From JBMNUM01 sp050946275 (GTDB lineage: Bacteria > Actinomycetota > Coriobacteriia > Coriobacteriales > CADBOM01), in NCBI GenBank assembly GCA_050946275.1, contig JBMNUM010000006.1:50467-114466 (forward strand): a DNA stretch of 64,000 bases, written 5' to 3'. The position numbers were made by a program, and so were the translations under genes. Below the pieces are notes generated by a model. It was not told the origin of the DNA, ran no database searches, and saw nothing but the letters and a program-made list of their open reading frames with translations. How positions within the stretch are numbered: position 1 is the first letter of the stretch; each line of letters begins with the position of its first letter. Shown piece by piece: positions 8,470-16,498 of this stretch.

Positions 8470-8682
8470 CTAGAACATCACCGAGGAGCAGTGGTCGTTG
8501 CAGGGTGCGGTGTGGAATTCGCAGTCGCTCAGGCAATTCCATTTCCTGCCGCCCGCCACGGCCTCGAGGTCTTCATCGGAGAGCTCGTAGCCTTCGTTCT
8601 TGGCAAGCTCCAACAGCTCTTCGGGAGTGGTGCAGTTCCGCGCCTTCTCCTGCAGCTCCGGGCTCAGATCGCTGAAGTCCAT
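8470..8682 (-). CDS. Nif11-type leader RiPP precursor peptide
   Basis: A 70-residue peptide with the features of Nif11-class leader peptides (the nitrile-hydratase-leader/Nif11 precursor superfamily): an amphipathic leader with TPEELLELAKNEGYELSDED and the double-Gly-type site AVAGG at residues 41-45. The core after the cut would be 25 residues with four cysteines spaced C-x3-C-x6-C-x3-C at 50, 54, 61 and 65, plus Trp48. The start has AAAGGGAG seven bases upstream. Such peptides are normally modified by LanM-, radical-SAM- or YcaO-type enzymes and exported by a peptidase-containing ABC transporter. None of these is encoded in the window, so it is an orphan here. The leader-family call is fairly secure; core chemistry is unknown. 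Confidence 0.8.
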   Translation of the reverse strand: MDFSDLSPELQEKARNCTTPEELLELAKNEGYELSDEDLEAVAGGRKWNCLSDCEFHTAPCNDHCSSVMF

Positions 8683-8754
8683 GGTGTCTCCCTTTCGTCA
8701 GGACCTGCTTGTCCATCTGCCATTGCTACGCGTCGTGTGAGATTCTTGTCCCAG

Positions 8755-9339
8755 CTAGCGCGCGAACGGGTCGTTCTCCGGATCCTGGTTCCAGACGTAC
8801 TCCGCATACCGCGCGGTCTTCTCTGCCAGCTCGTGACCGCAAACATCGGCGATGAAGCCGAGGGCCATGTCCGTTCCCGCCGAGACGCCGGAGGAGACGT
8901 ACAGGTTGCCGTCGACCGTCCAGCGGGCGCTCCGCTCCCATTTCACGTCGGGGTAGTCGGCCTCCGCCTTGTCGATGCGCCCCTTGAACGTCGTCGCCCG
9001 CTTCCCATCGAGCACGCCAGCCTTCGCATAGATGAACGCTCCGTTGCACACCGACAGCACGTAGCGGGCCTTTTCCGCCAGCTCCGCGATACGCGCTATG
9101 AAGGCATCGTCCTCAAGCATCGTGTAGACGCCCATGCCTCCCGGCAGGAGCAGAACCTCGGGCGCGTCGACGGCATCGAGCCGTTCGGTCAGAACGGGCA
9201 CGCCCTGGTAGCTCGTGACGACGCCGCCCTCTGGCGAGAAGAACCGCACCTCGAACTCGCCCGATGCACCGAGCATCTCCACGGGCCCGAACATGTCGAG
9301 CGTTTCGAATCCTTCGAATAAGACGGCGATGACGTTCAT
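8755..9339 (-). CDS. DJ-1/PfpI (class I glutamine amidotransferase-like) family protein
   Basis: A 194-residue DJ-1/PfpI fold protein. It opens with MNVIAVLFEGFETLDMFGPVE, a pattern seen in isonitrile hydratase-like and AraC-type members. The nucleophile elbow is SVCNGAFIYAKAG with Cys, and DLGF-like DMALGFIADV lies near the C-terminus. The ATG at 9339 follows AGAGGGA; an upstream in-frame start would add six residues without a better site. It lies 58 bases after the polysaccharide deacetylase on the same strand and may be cotranscribed. Substrate unknown; candidates are isonitrile hydration, glyoxalase or stress-related deglycation. Confidence 0.82.
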   Translation of the reverse strand: MNVIAVLFEGFETLDMFGPVEMLGASGEFEVRFFSPEGGVVTSYQGVPVLTERLDAVDAPEVLLLPGGMGVYTMLEDDAFIARIAELAEKARYVLSVCNGAFIYAKAGVLDGKRATTFKGRIDKAEADYPDVKWERSARWTVDGNLYVSSGVSAGTDMALGFIADVCGHELAEKTARYAEYVWNQDPENDPFAR

Positions 9340-9397
9340 AAGAAATCCCTCTTTCAATTAGTCTGTGGAAGCATCCTCGACTCATTTAGCTCGTATG

Positions 9398-10309
9398 TTA
9401 GTTGTTCACGCTGTGGTGGGGAACGTAGGTCGTCCGGTCGATGGCCTTGAAGGTGTAGCCCAGGCCCTGCCAATGCTCGATGATCTCTGGCAGGGCATCG
9501 ACGGTCGTCTGCTTCGGAGCCGAGTCGTGGCAGAGAAGCACGATGTTGTCTGCATCGCTTTCCTCGGTGCCGTATCCGGCGATCTCCTCTGCTGTGTGCT
9601 CCGAGCCGTCGCCAACCGACATGTTCCAGTCGTAGTACTGGTAGCCGCGCAGCTGTACGTCGTTGACGAGCGCGCTCATGATGCCCTCGCAGTAGTTGGC
9701 CGAGACGGAGTTCGACGACCCGCCGGGGAAGCGGATGAAGCACGGCACGTAGCCTATCTGCTCCTCGACCGCAGCGCCGATGGCATCGAGATCGTCGAAA
9801 TACGCCTGCTCGGATTCGTAGATCGTCTCGTAATCGTGCGTGTACGTGTGCAGTCCGATGGTATGGCCGCGCGAATAGGCCTCCTTGATCATCGGGAAAT
9901 AATCCGGATCCTGCCCTGTGACGAAGAACGTGGCCTTGACCCCGTAGCGGTCGAGTATGTCGAGAACCTCCTGCGTCTTGTCGGAGGGCCCGTCGTCGAT
10001 GGTCAGGTACACGACCTTCTCGTCGGTGCCCTCATAGTCCCAATCGGTGGCGCGGTCGGGGTCGACCGCGAAGTCCTCATCACGCCAAGCCAGATTGGTC
10101 GGGGGCTTGGCAGCAGGAGCATTCTCTTTTTGGGTGGTAGGCTCCTCGGCCGGAGCAGCGCTCGACGAGGGAGAGGAATCGAGGACGGAGGTGTCTTTGA
10201 TAGAAGCCTTCCCGCAACCCGAGCAAATCAGCACGAGGGCGAGCGATGAGGCGACGATGGCGGCGAGGGCTGCCAAGCGGTCATAACGACCAAGAAGATG
10301 ATGAACCAT
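9398..10309 (-). CDS. Polysaccharide deacetylase (NodB domain), probable lipoprotein
   Basis: Metal-dependent carbohydrate deacetylase, likely acting on peptidoglycan or another envelope glycan. The N-terminus has a hydrophobic segment ending in LICSGC, which reads as a lipobox, followed by a Ser/Pro/Ala-rich linker. The NodB domain has TIDDGPS (metal and base Asp), GHTIGLHTYTHDY with the H-x3-H metal ligands, RFPGGSSN, and LLCHDS near the end. ATG 10309 was chosen because upstream codons in this frame are only TTG/GTG-type starts and the signal sequence begins here. Likely faces outward from the membrane; substrate is inferred, not shown. Confidence 0.9.
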   Translation of the reverse strand: MVHHLLGRYDRLAALAAIVASSLALVLICSGCGKASIKDTSVLDSSPSSSAAPAEEPTTQKENAPAAKPPTNLAWRDEDFAVDPDRATDWDYEGTDEKVVYLTIDDGPSDKTQEVLDILDRYGVKATFFVTGQDPDYFPMIKEAYSRGHTIGLHTYTHDYETIYESEQAYFDDLDAIGAAVEEQIGYVPCFIRFPGGSSNSVSANYCEGIMSALVNDVQLRGYQYYDWNMSVGDGSEHTAEEIAGYGTEESDADNIVLLCHDSAPKQTTVDALPEIIEHWQGLGYTFKAIDRTTYVPHHSVNN

Positions 10310-10446
10310 GAGCAACACCGAGTCTGTTTTAAGAGTGCGTTTACATGCCAATTGTAAATGAAGCAAAGAAAATGCACGCGACGATGCGCGGCGCCTTTCC
10401 GTTTGTGCAGGTTATGTGCCGTTTGCTATGCAAATTCCCCGACAGC

Positions 10447-10475
10447 TTGAAAAGAGAGGGCGTGTTGCCTATCAT
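10447..10475 (+). promoter_or_regulatory. Promoter of the fatty-acid operon
   Basis: TTGAAA (10447-10452) and TATCAT (10470-10475) are separated by exactly 17 bases, a good sigma-70-type promoter placed about 80 bases before acpP. It is the only strong promoter seen before the 10-kb gene series. Confidence 0.65.
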
Positions 10476-10484
10476 GCACCAAGA

Positions 10485-10514
10485 CATTAAAAAAAGTTTT
10501 ACTATTTTTTAATG
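10485..10514 (+). promoter_or_regulatory. AT-rich palindrome in the fatty-acid operon leader
   Basis: Perfect 10-base arms CATTAAAAAA and TTTTTTAATG flank a 10-base centre, in strong contrast to the surrounding high GC. It sits just downstream of the predicted -10, at the expected place for a repressor operator. The last gene of the operon encodes a MarR-family protein, so FabT-like autoregulation is a natural hypothesis. An RNA hairpin role is the alternative. Confidence 0.5.
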
Positions 10515-10553
10515 GTCCTGTAACCGATCTCCTGAAAGGGAAAAGGAGCACAA

Positions 10554-10781
10554 ATGATTTTCGAGCAGGTTCGTGACGTCATCGTCGAGACCATCAGCTG
10601 CGATGCTGACGAGGTTACCATGGAGACTCATCTCGCCGACGATCTCGGCGCCGACTCCCTGGATGCCGTCGAGCTCAACATGGCTTTCGAGGATACCTTC
10701 GATATCTCCATCCCGGACGAGGACATGCAGGAGATGAAGACGGTGGCCGACATCGTCAACTACATCGAGGATCATCAGTAA
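10554..10781 (+). CDS. acpP: Acyl carrier protein
   Basis: A 75-residue acidic carrier protein that holds growing fatty acyl chains on a 4'-phosphopantetheine arm. The attachment motif DSLDAVEL, with the modified Ser, is at residue 40. Helix spacing and length match bacterial AcpP. AAGGAG precedes the ATG. As first gene of the operon it is followed by the acetyl-CoA carboxylase genes; placing acp first may allow high expression of this abundant protein. Confidence 0.96.
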   Translation: MIFEQVRDVIVETISCDADEVTMETHLADDLGADSLDAVELNMAFEDTFDISIPDEDMQEMKTVADIVNYIEDHQ

Positions 10782-10837
10782 GATCCGCGCCGTTTCGGCC
10801 ACGGACCTTCCTGACCGGCCAGGCAGGTAGGCAAGGT

Positions 10838-11284
10838 ATGAATCATGACGAACTCCGCGGCATCATGCGGGAGTTTTACGGGTCTCCTCTTTCGTTCCTC
10901 GAGGTGGAGGACGGAGAAACCCGTATCAAGATGAAGAAACCGGTGGGCAAGGCTGCCGTGGAATCTGCTGTCGTGCAGGTTCCCGTTCCCGCAGCCGCGG
11001 ACACCCTTTCCGACAACAAGCAGGCAGAGGCCTCCGATGAGCACGTCTACCGCGTGAAATCTCCGCTGGTCGGCGTGTTCTACGAGGCGCCCTCGCCCGG
11101 CGAGGAGCCGTTTGTGCGCCAAGGACAGCACGTCGAGGAGGGCGACGTCCTCTGCATCATCGAGGCCATGAAGATGATGAACGACGTCAAGGCTCCGAAG
11201 GCGGGAACCGTGCGCTGGATCGCCGTCCAGAACGCGGAGACCGTCGGCTACGACGACCTGCTCATGGAGATCGAGGCGGACTAA
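10838..11284 (+). CDS. accB: Biotin carboxyl carrier protein of acetyl-CoA carboxylase
   Basis: Carries carboxybiotin between biotin carboxylase and carboxyltransferase. The 148-residue protein has the biotinyl-domain motif CIIEAMKMMNDV with the target Lys in MKM, about 35 residues from the C-terminus as usual, and the VYRVKSPLVGVFYEAPSPGEEPFV strand segment before it. The N-terminal 50 residues resemble AccB oligomerisation helices, joined by a Pro/Ala linker. The accC start follows the stop by one base, which suggests translational coupling. Confidence 0.96.
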   Translation: MNHDELRGIMREFYGSPLSFLEVEDGETRIKMKKPVGKAAVESAVVQVPVPAAADTLSDNKQAEASDEHVYRVKSPLVGVFYEAPSPGEEPFVRQGQHVEEGDVLCIIEAMKMMNDVKAPKAGTVRWIAVQNAETVGYDDLLMEIEAD

Positions 11285-11285
11285 C

Positions 11286-12683
11286 GTGTTCAAGCGCGTG
11301 CTGGTTGCCAACCGGGGCGAAATCGCCCAGAGAATCATCCAATGTTGCATCGATATGGACGTCGAATGCGTCGCGGTGTATTCGACCGCAGACGAGCACG
11401 CGCTCTACGTGCCCTTTGCGACGGCGTCCGTCTGCATCGGCGACGCGCCGGCGGCCAAGAGCTACCTCAACGTCGACGCGATCATCTCGGCGGCGCTCGC
11501 CACGGGATGCGACGCCATTCATCCCGGATACGGCTTTCTCTCCGAGAACGCTGACTTTGCGCGCAAGTGCGAGGAATACGGCATCAAGTTCATCGGGCCC
11601 CCCGCCGACGTCATCGAGAAGATGGGCGTCAAGGCGGCCGCCCGCGAGCTCATGATGCAAAACGACGTGCCCGTCGTTCCCGGCTCCGATGGAGTCGTCG
11701 CGAACGCTGACGAGGCCGCGGTCGTTGCCGAGCGCATCGGCTATCCTGTGCTGGTGAAGGCATCCGCAGGCGGCGGCGGTCGCGGCATGCGCCGCGTCGA
11801 GAGCGCCGAGAAGCTGCCGGCCATGTTCGAGCAGGCCCGCGCGGAGGCCCTGGCGTGTTTCGGCAACGGCGACTTGTACGTCGAGAAGCTGATCGTCAAT
11901 CCCAAGCACGTCGAGATCCAGGTGTTCGCCGACACGCGCGGCAATGTCGTCCACCTCGGCGAGCGCGATTGCTCGATCCAGCGCAAGAACCAGAAGATGA
12001 TCGAGGAAACCCCCTGCTCGCGCCTCACGCCCGCGCTTCGCGCCGAGATGGGCGAGGTGGCCGTGCGCGCGGCCCGCGCAGCAGGCTATGTGAACGCGGG
12101 GACGGTCGAGTTCGTCATGGACGAGCAGGGCCACTACTACTTCATCGAGATGAACACGCGCATCCAGGTTGAGCACCCCATCACCGAGATGCTCTACCGC
12201 GTCGACCTCATCCGCGAGCAGATCCGCGTCGCAGAGGGGCTGCCCCTGAGCTTCGCGCAGGAGGACCTCAAGCCGTCGGGTCATGCAATCGAGTGCCGCG
12301 TCAACGCCGAGGATCCCTCGCGTGACTTCGCACCGTGCCCTGGCACCGTCGACATGATGCACCTGCCCTCGGGCAATGGCGCACGCGTCGACTCGGCGCT
12401 CTACACGGGTTGCGAGGTGAGCCCGTTCTACGACTCCCTCATCGCGAAGATCGTCGTATGGGCGCCCACCCGCCTCGAAGCCGTGCGCAAGATGCGCCGC
12501 TGCCTCGAGGAGACGGTCATCTCGGGAGTCGACACCAACATCGAATTCGAGCTCTTCATCTTGTTCCACGGCAAGTTCCTCAAGGGGAGCTACACGACGA
12601 GCTTCATCGAGGAGTGCCTGGACGAGCTGCTCGAGCTCGGCCAGCGCGTGAGCGAGATTGAGGCGCAGGGAAGGGGCGAGTAG
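11286..12683 (+). CDS. accC: Biotin carboxylase subunit of acetyl-CoA carboxylase
   Basis: Carboxylates biotin on AccB using ATP and bicarbonate. The 465-residue ATP-grasp enzyme has the glycine-rich loop KASAGGGGRGMRRV, the motif ERDCSIQRKNQKMIEE, the metal site IEMNTRIQVEHPITEM and the C-terminal biotin carboxylase domain. The start is GTG, one base after the accB stop. Length and motif order are normal. Confidence 0.96.
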   Translation: MFKRVLVANRGEIAQRIIQCCIDMDVECVAVYSTADEHALYVPFATASVCIGDAPAAKSYLNVDAIISAALATGCDAIHPGYGFLSENADFARKCEEYGIKFIGPPADVIEKMGVKAAARELMMQNDVPVVPGSDGVVANADEAAVVAERIGYPVLVKASAGGGGRGMRRVESAEKLPAMFEQARAEALACFGNGDLYVEKLIVNPKHVEIQVFADTRGNVVHLGERDCSIQRKNQKMIEETPCSRLTPALRAEMGEVAVRAARAAGYVNAGTVEFVMDEQGHYYFIEMNTRIQVEHPITEMLYRVDLIREQIRVAEGLPLSFAQEDLKPSGHAIECRVNAEDPSRDFAPCPGTVDMMHLPSGNGARVDSALYTGCEVSPFYDSLIAKIVVWAPTRLEAVRKMRRCLEETVISGVDTNIEFELFILFHGKFLKGSYTTSFIEECLDELLELGQRVSEIEAQGRGE

Positions 12684-12686
12684 CCC

Positions 12687-14567
12687 ATGGCCAACCCAAC
12701 GAATCCATTCGCCGGCCGACGCGAGTTCCTTCAGGCGATCAAGCAACTGAAGCCTCGCGTCGTGCAGGAAGCGGAGCGCAAGGCTAAGATCGAGAGCCTG
12801 AACTCCACGTGCCCGGACTGCGGGCGCGTCTGCACCCCGGCAGAGCTCGAGGACAATCTCAGCCTCTGCCCGGATTGCGGTCACCACTTCCGGATGATCG
12901 CCCGCGACCGCCTCTACATGCTCCTCGATGACGGCAAGGCCGCATCATATCGGGAGCTGGACTCCAATCTGGTGGGCGACAATCCGCTTAAATTTCCCGG
13001 CTACGCCAAGAAACTCGAGGCGAGCCGTGCCACGACCCATCTGAGCGAGGCGCTGCGATGCGCCGTGGGAACCATCGGCGGTTGCAAGTGCGTCCTCGTC
13101 GTCCTCGACAGCTACTTCATGATGGGAAGCATGGGCGTCGCCGTCGGCGAGCGCGTCACTCGCGCCATCGAGTACGCGACGGAGCAGCGGCTCCCCCTCA
13201 TCATCTTCAGCGCAAGCGGTGGCGCCCGCATGCAAGAGGGCATCATGTCCCTCATGCAGATGGCGAAGACCTCGGCGGCGATCGCGCGCCACGATGAGGC
13301 CGGGCTGCTGTACATCTCCGTGCTCACGAACCCCACGACGGGAGGTGTCACCGCGAGCTTCGCGAGCCTCGGTGACATCATCCTCGCCGAGCCGGGTGCG
13401 CTTATCGGCTTCGCCGGTCCCCGCGTCATCGAGCAAACCATCAAGCAGCAGCTGCCCGAGGGCTTCCAGCGCTCGGAATACCTGCTCGAGCACGGATTCA
13501 TCGACAGCATCGTTCCCAGGCGAGAGCTCAGGGAGAAGCTCCAGGCGCTCCTGCGCCAGCACGTCCGCAAGCCGATCGCCGAGCCCGTCTCCGAGGAGGA
13601 CACAGCGGAGGGTGCCGAGGATGCGGCTCCGGGCGGCATGGGTGCTGCCTGGCACGAGCAAGATGCGGAAGTCGCCGCCGTCATGCAGGAGGCCTCCTCG
13701 CAGGCTCAGGCCAAGAAGGCCCATCCCCTGCGAGATTTGCTCACGCAGGTGGCGACGCCGGCGCACAAGCGCGTCGAGCTCGCCCGCTCACCGGAGCGGC
13801 CGAACGCGGACTATCTCATCGAGGCCCTGTTCTCGAACTTCACGGAGATGCACGGCGATCGCCTCGATGCGGACGACCAGAGCATCAAGGGCGGCGTCGC
13901 CTACTTCCGCGACGTTCCCGTGACCGTCATCGCGCAGTGCAAGGGCAAGACGCTCGAGGATAACCTGCGCTACAACTTCGGCATGCCCAACCCGCAGGGC
14001 TATCGCAAGGCCCAGCGCCTCGCGCGCCAGGCGGAGAAGTTCGGGCGACCCGTCATCACGATCATCGACACTCCCGGAGCCTACCCGGGCATCGAGGCGG
14101 AGGAGAAGGGCCAGGGCGAGGCGATCGCCCGCTCGATCGAGCTGTTCAGCACTCTCAAGGTTCCCGTCATCGCCCTGATCATCGGCGAGGGCGGCAGCGG
14201 CGGTGCGCTGGCGCTCGGCGTTGCGAACTCCGTCATCATGCTCGAGAACGCCATCTACTCCATCCTCTCGCCCGAGGGCTTCGCGGCCATCCTGTGGAAG
14301 GACGCGTCGCGTGCCAAGGAGGCTGCTTCCGTCATGAAACTCACCGCCGCCGACATCGCCTCATTCGGCGTTGCGGACATGGTGATTCCCGAGGGCGATG
14401 AGCCCCTGTCCATCCCCGCTCCCGAGCTGGTCGCGCGAATCGACGCGGCGATTGCAGACGAGCTCTTGCGCCTTGCTCCCCTCGACGGGACCGAGCTGGC
14501 GAACATGCGTTACGAGAAATTCCGCGCGATGGGAAATTGCATCGAGTTGAAAAGTGAGGAGAACTAG
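12687..14567 (+). CDS. accDA: Fused acetyl-CoA carboxylase carboxyltransferase (AccD-AccA)
   Basis: Transfers the carboxyl group from biotin to acetyl-CoA, making malonyl-CoA. Residues 1-300 are the beta subunit (AccD), with the four-Cys zinc ribbon TCPDCGRVC...LCPDCGHHF at about 33-55 and the SASGGARMQEGIMSLMQM oxyanion region. Residues of about 350-626 are the alpha subunit (AccA), with NFTEMHGDR, RNFGMPNPQGYRKA-type motif, IDTPGAYPG and GEGGSGGALALG. The linker is acidic and Ala/Glu-rich. In many bacteria these are two genes; here one 626-residue chain fixes 1:1 stoichiometry. The GTG of fabH overlaps its stop codon. Confidence 0.95.
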   Translation: MANPTNPFAGRREFLQAIKQLKPRVVQEAERKAKIESLNSTCPDCGRVCTPAELEDNLSLCPDCGHHFRMIARDRLYMLLDDGKAASYRELDSNLVGDNPLKFPGYAKKLEASRATTHLSEALRCAVGTIGGCKCVLVVLDSYFMMGSMGVAVGERVTRAIEYATEQRLPLIIFSASGGARMQEGIMSLMQMAKTSAAIARHDEAGLLYISVLTNPTTGGVTASFASLGDIILAEPGALIGFAGPRVIEQTIKQQLPEGFQRSEYLLEHGFIDSIVPRRELREKLQALLRQHVRKPIAEPVSEEDTAEGAEDAAPGGMGAAWHEQDAEVAAVMQEASSQAQAKKAHPLRDLLTQVATPAHKRVELARSPERPNADYLIEALFSNFTEMHGDRLDADDQSIKGGVAYFRDVPVTVIAQCKGKTLEDNLRYNFGMPNPQGYRKAQRLARQAEKFGRPVITIIDTPGAYPGIEAEEKGQGEAIARSIELFSTLKVPVIALIIGEGGSGGALALGVANSVIMLENAIYSILSPEGFAAILWKDASRAKEAASVMKLTAADIASFGVADMVIPEGDEPLSIPAPELVARIDAAIADELLRLAPLDGTELANMRYEKFRAMGNCIELKSEEN

Positions 14568-15514
14568 TGAACGCACTGCATATCATCTCGACGGGCAAGT
14601 ACCTGCCCGACAAGGTCGTCACCAACGAGGATCTCTCCAAGATCGTCGAGACGAACAACGAGTGGATCGTCTCCCGCACGGGTATCGAGGAGCGCCGCAT
14701 CAGCGAGGATAAGAACTGCGGCGAGATGGCCGCCGAGGCGTGCAAGCAGGCGCTTGCCAACGGCAACATCGACCCGAATGACCTCTGCTGCCTCATCCTG
14801 GCGACGTTCTCGCCCGACACGTTCTCGCCGGCAGTCTCGTGCGCGGTGCACGACATGCTCGACCTTCCCGAGCACGTCATCTCCTTCGACGTGAACGGCG
14901 CGTGCCCCGGCTTTCTCGTCGGTCTGCTCGTGGCCCGCGGCATCCTGCTGCAGAACCCGGGCAAGAAGGCTCTCGTCGTCGCGAGCGAGTGGAGCTCCGA
15001 CTTCACCGACTGGACCGACCGTGGCACATGCGTGCTCTTCGGCGATGGTGCCGGAGCGACGGTCGTCGATCTCAGCTCCGACGCGCCCATCTACTTCACG
15101 GGCGGCACGCGCAAGGGCATCGAGGCCATCCAGGTCAAGACGAGCCCCCGCGCAGGTGCGGACCACCACGTCATCCGCATGGACGGTCAGGCCGTGTTCA
15201 AGTTCGCGGTCAAGGCGATGCGCGATGCCATCAATGACCTGCTCGACCAGTCCGGCCTCACGCTCGACGACATCGATCACTTCATCTGCCATCAGGCGAA
15301 CCTGCGCATCATCAAGTACGTCTACGAGAAGATGGGCATCGACCCGTCCAAGTTCTTCCTGAACGTGCAGAAGTACGGCAACACCTCGGCAGCTTCCTCG
15401 GCGATCGCCACGGCAGAGGCCAACGAGCAGGGCATCCTCAAGCGCGGAGACAAGATCATCTTCGTCTGCTTCGGTGCCGGACTCGTGTACGAGGGAATGC
15501 TCCTCGAGTGGTAA
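14567..15514 (+). CDS. fabH: Beta-ketoacyl-ACP synthase III
   Basis: Starts fatty-acid synthesis by condensing an acyl-CoA primer with malonyl-ACP. The 315-residue thiolase-fold enzyme has the nucleophile Cys in DVNGACPGF, His in CHQANLRI and Asn in GNTSAASS, the full Cys-His-Asn triad. Proline after ACP differs from the ACAGF of E. coli but is seen among homologues. The GTG start shares its first base with the accDA stop, an arrangement that implies coupled translation. Confidence 0.95.
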   Translation: MNALHIISTGKYLPDKVVTNEDLSKIVETNNEWIVSRTGIEERRISEDKNCGEMAAEACKQALANGNIDPNDLCCLILATFSPDTFSPAVSCAVHDMLDLPEHVISFDVNGACPGFLVGLLVARGILLQNPGKKALVVASEWSSDFTDWTDRGTCVLFGDGAGATVVDLSSDAPIYFTGGTRKGIEAIQVKTSPRAGADHHVIRMDGQAVFKFAVKAMRDAINDLLDQSGLTLDDIDHFICHQANLRIIKYVYEKMGIDPSKFFLNVQKYGNTSAASSAIATAEANEQGILKRGDKIIFVCFGAGLVYEGMLLEW

Positions 15515-15523
15515 GGAGAAGCG

Positions 15524-16486
15524 ATGGGTTTCAAGTCTTTGGCAAACCTGCTTGATATCAAGTACCCCTTCATCCAGGGCGGTATGGCCAATATCTCCAA
15601 CGGGGCCTTCGCGGCTGCCGTTTCCGAGGCTGGGGCCATGGGCGTTATCGCGTCCGGCGGCTTCGACGTCGATGGGCTGCGCGAGCAGATTTCCGTTGCG
15701 CGCTCGATCACGGACAAGCCGTTCGGCATCAACCTGATGCTGAAGCACCCGCAGGTCGACGAGGTCGCCGAGCTGATCGCAGCCGAGCGCATCCCGTTCA
15801 TCACGACGGGTGCGGGCAACCCGGCCAAGTACGTTGAGATGTGGAAGGATGCCGGCAGCCTCGTGTTCCCGGTCGTCCCCTCCACCGCGCTCGCGCAGCG
15901 CATGGTCAAGTCCGGTGTCGACGGTGTCATCGCAGAGGGCACCGAGAGCGGCGGCCATGTGGGCGAGATGACCACGATGGCGCTTGTGCCGCAGGTCGTC
16001 GCCGGCCTCGGCCCCGATGTGCCCGTCGTCGCAGCCGGTGGCATCGCGAGCGGCGCGCAGTTCATCGCCGCGCTCGCGCTCGGCGCATGCGGCGCCCAGG
16101 TGGGCACGTGCCTCCTCGTCTCGGAGGAGTGTCCCATCCACGACAACTACAAGCAGGCAATCATCGAAGCGTCCGACACGGACACGCTCGTGACCGGGCG
16201 TTTCGCGGGCTCGCCGGTGCGCCAGCTCAAGAACCACATGTCGCGCGCTTACCTCAAGGAGGAGAAGACGGGCGCGACCCGCGAGGACCTCGGCCACTTC
16301 ATGATCGGTGCGCTGCGCAGGGCCGTCTACGAAGGCGACACGCGCGACGGCTCGCTCATCGCCGGCCAGGTCGCCGGGCAGCTCAAGGAAGTCAGGCCGC
16401 TCGCGGCTATCTTCGAGGATCTGTATGGGCAGGCACGTGCCGCAATCGCGCAGCTCGACGAGCGCGCGGGCATCGTGCTTGGATAG
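15524..16486 (+). CDS. fabK: Enoyl-ACP reductase II (FMN-dependent)
   Basis: Reduces trans-2-enoyl-ACP in the last step of each elongation cycle. The 320-residue protein is of the FabK/nitronate monooxygenase TIM-barrel family, with YPFIQGGMANISNG at the N-terminus, ITTGAGNP, and the flavin-phosphate region EGTESGGHVGE followed by VVAAGGI. No FabI or FabL gene is nearby, so FabK is probably the main reductase. FabK enzymes are insensitive to triclosan-type inhibitors, known for the family and not tested here. It starts nine bases after fabH. Confidence 0.94.
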   Translation: MGFKSLANLLDIKYPFIQGGMANISNGAFAAAVSEAGAMGVIASGGFDVDGLREQISVARSITDKPFGINLMLKHPQVDEVAELIAAERIPFITTGAGNPAKYVEMWKDAGSLVFPVVPSTALAQRMVKSGVDGVIAEGTESGGHVGEMTTMALVPQVVAGLGPDVPVVAAGGIASGAQFIAALALGACGAQVGTCLLVSEECPIHDNYKQAIIEASDTDTLVTGRFAGSPVRQLKNHMSRAYLKEEKTGATREDLGHFMIGALRRAVYEGDTRDGSLIAGQVAGQLKEVRPLAAIFEDLYGQARAAIAQLDERAGIVLG

Positions 16487-16498
16487 GGGATGATTCAC

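Noticed and set aside
8461..9321. 286-codon plus-strand ORF over the RiPP precursor and DJ-1 genes
   Set aside because: Antisense to two genes that have good ribosome sites and family motifs.
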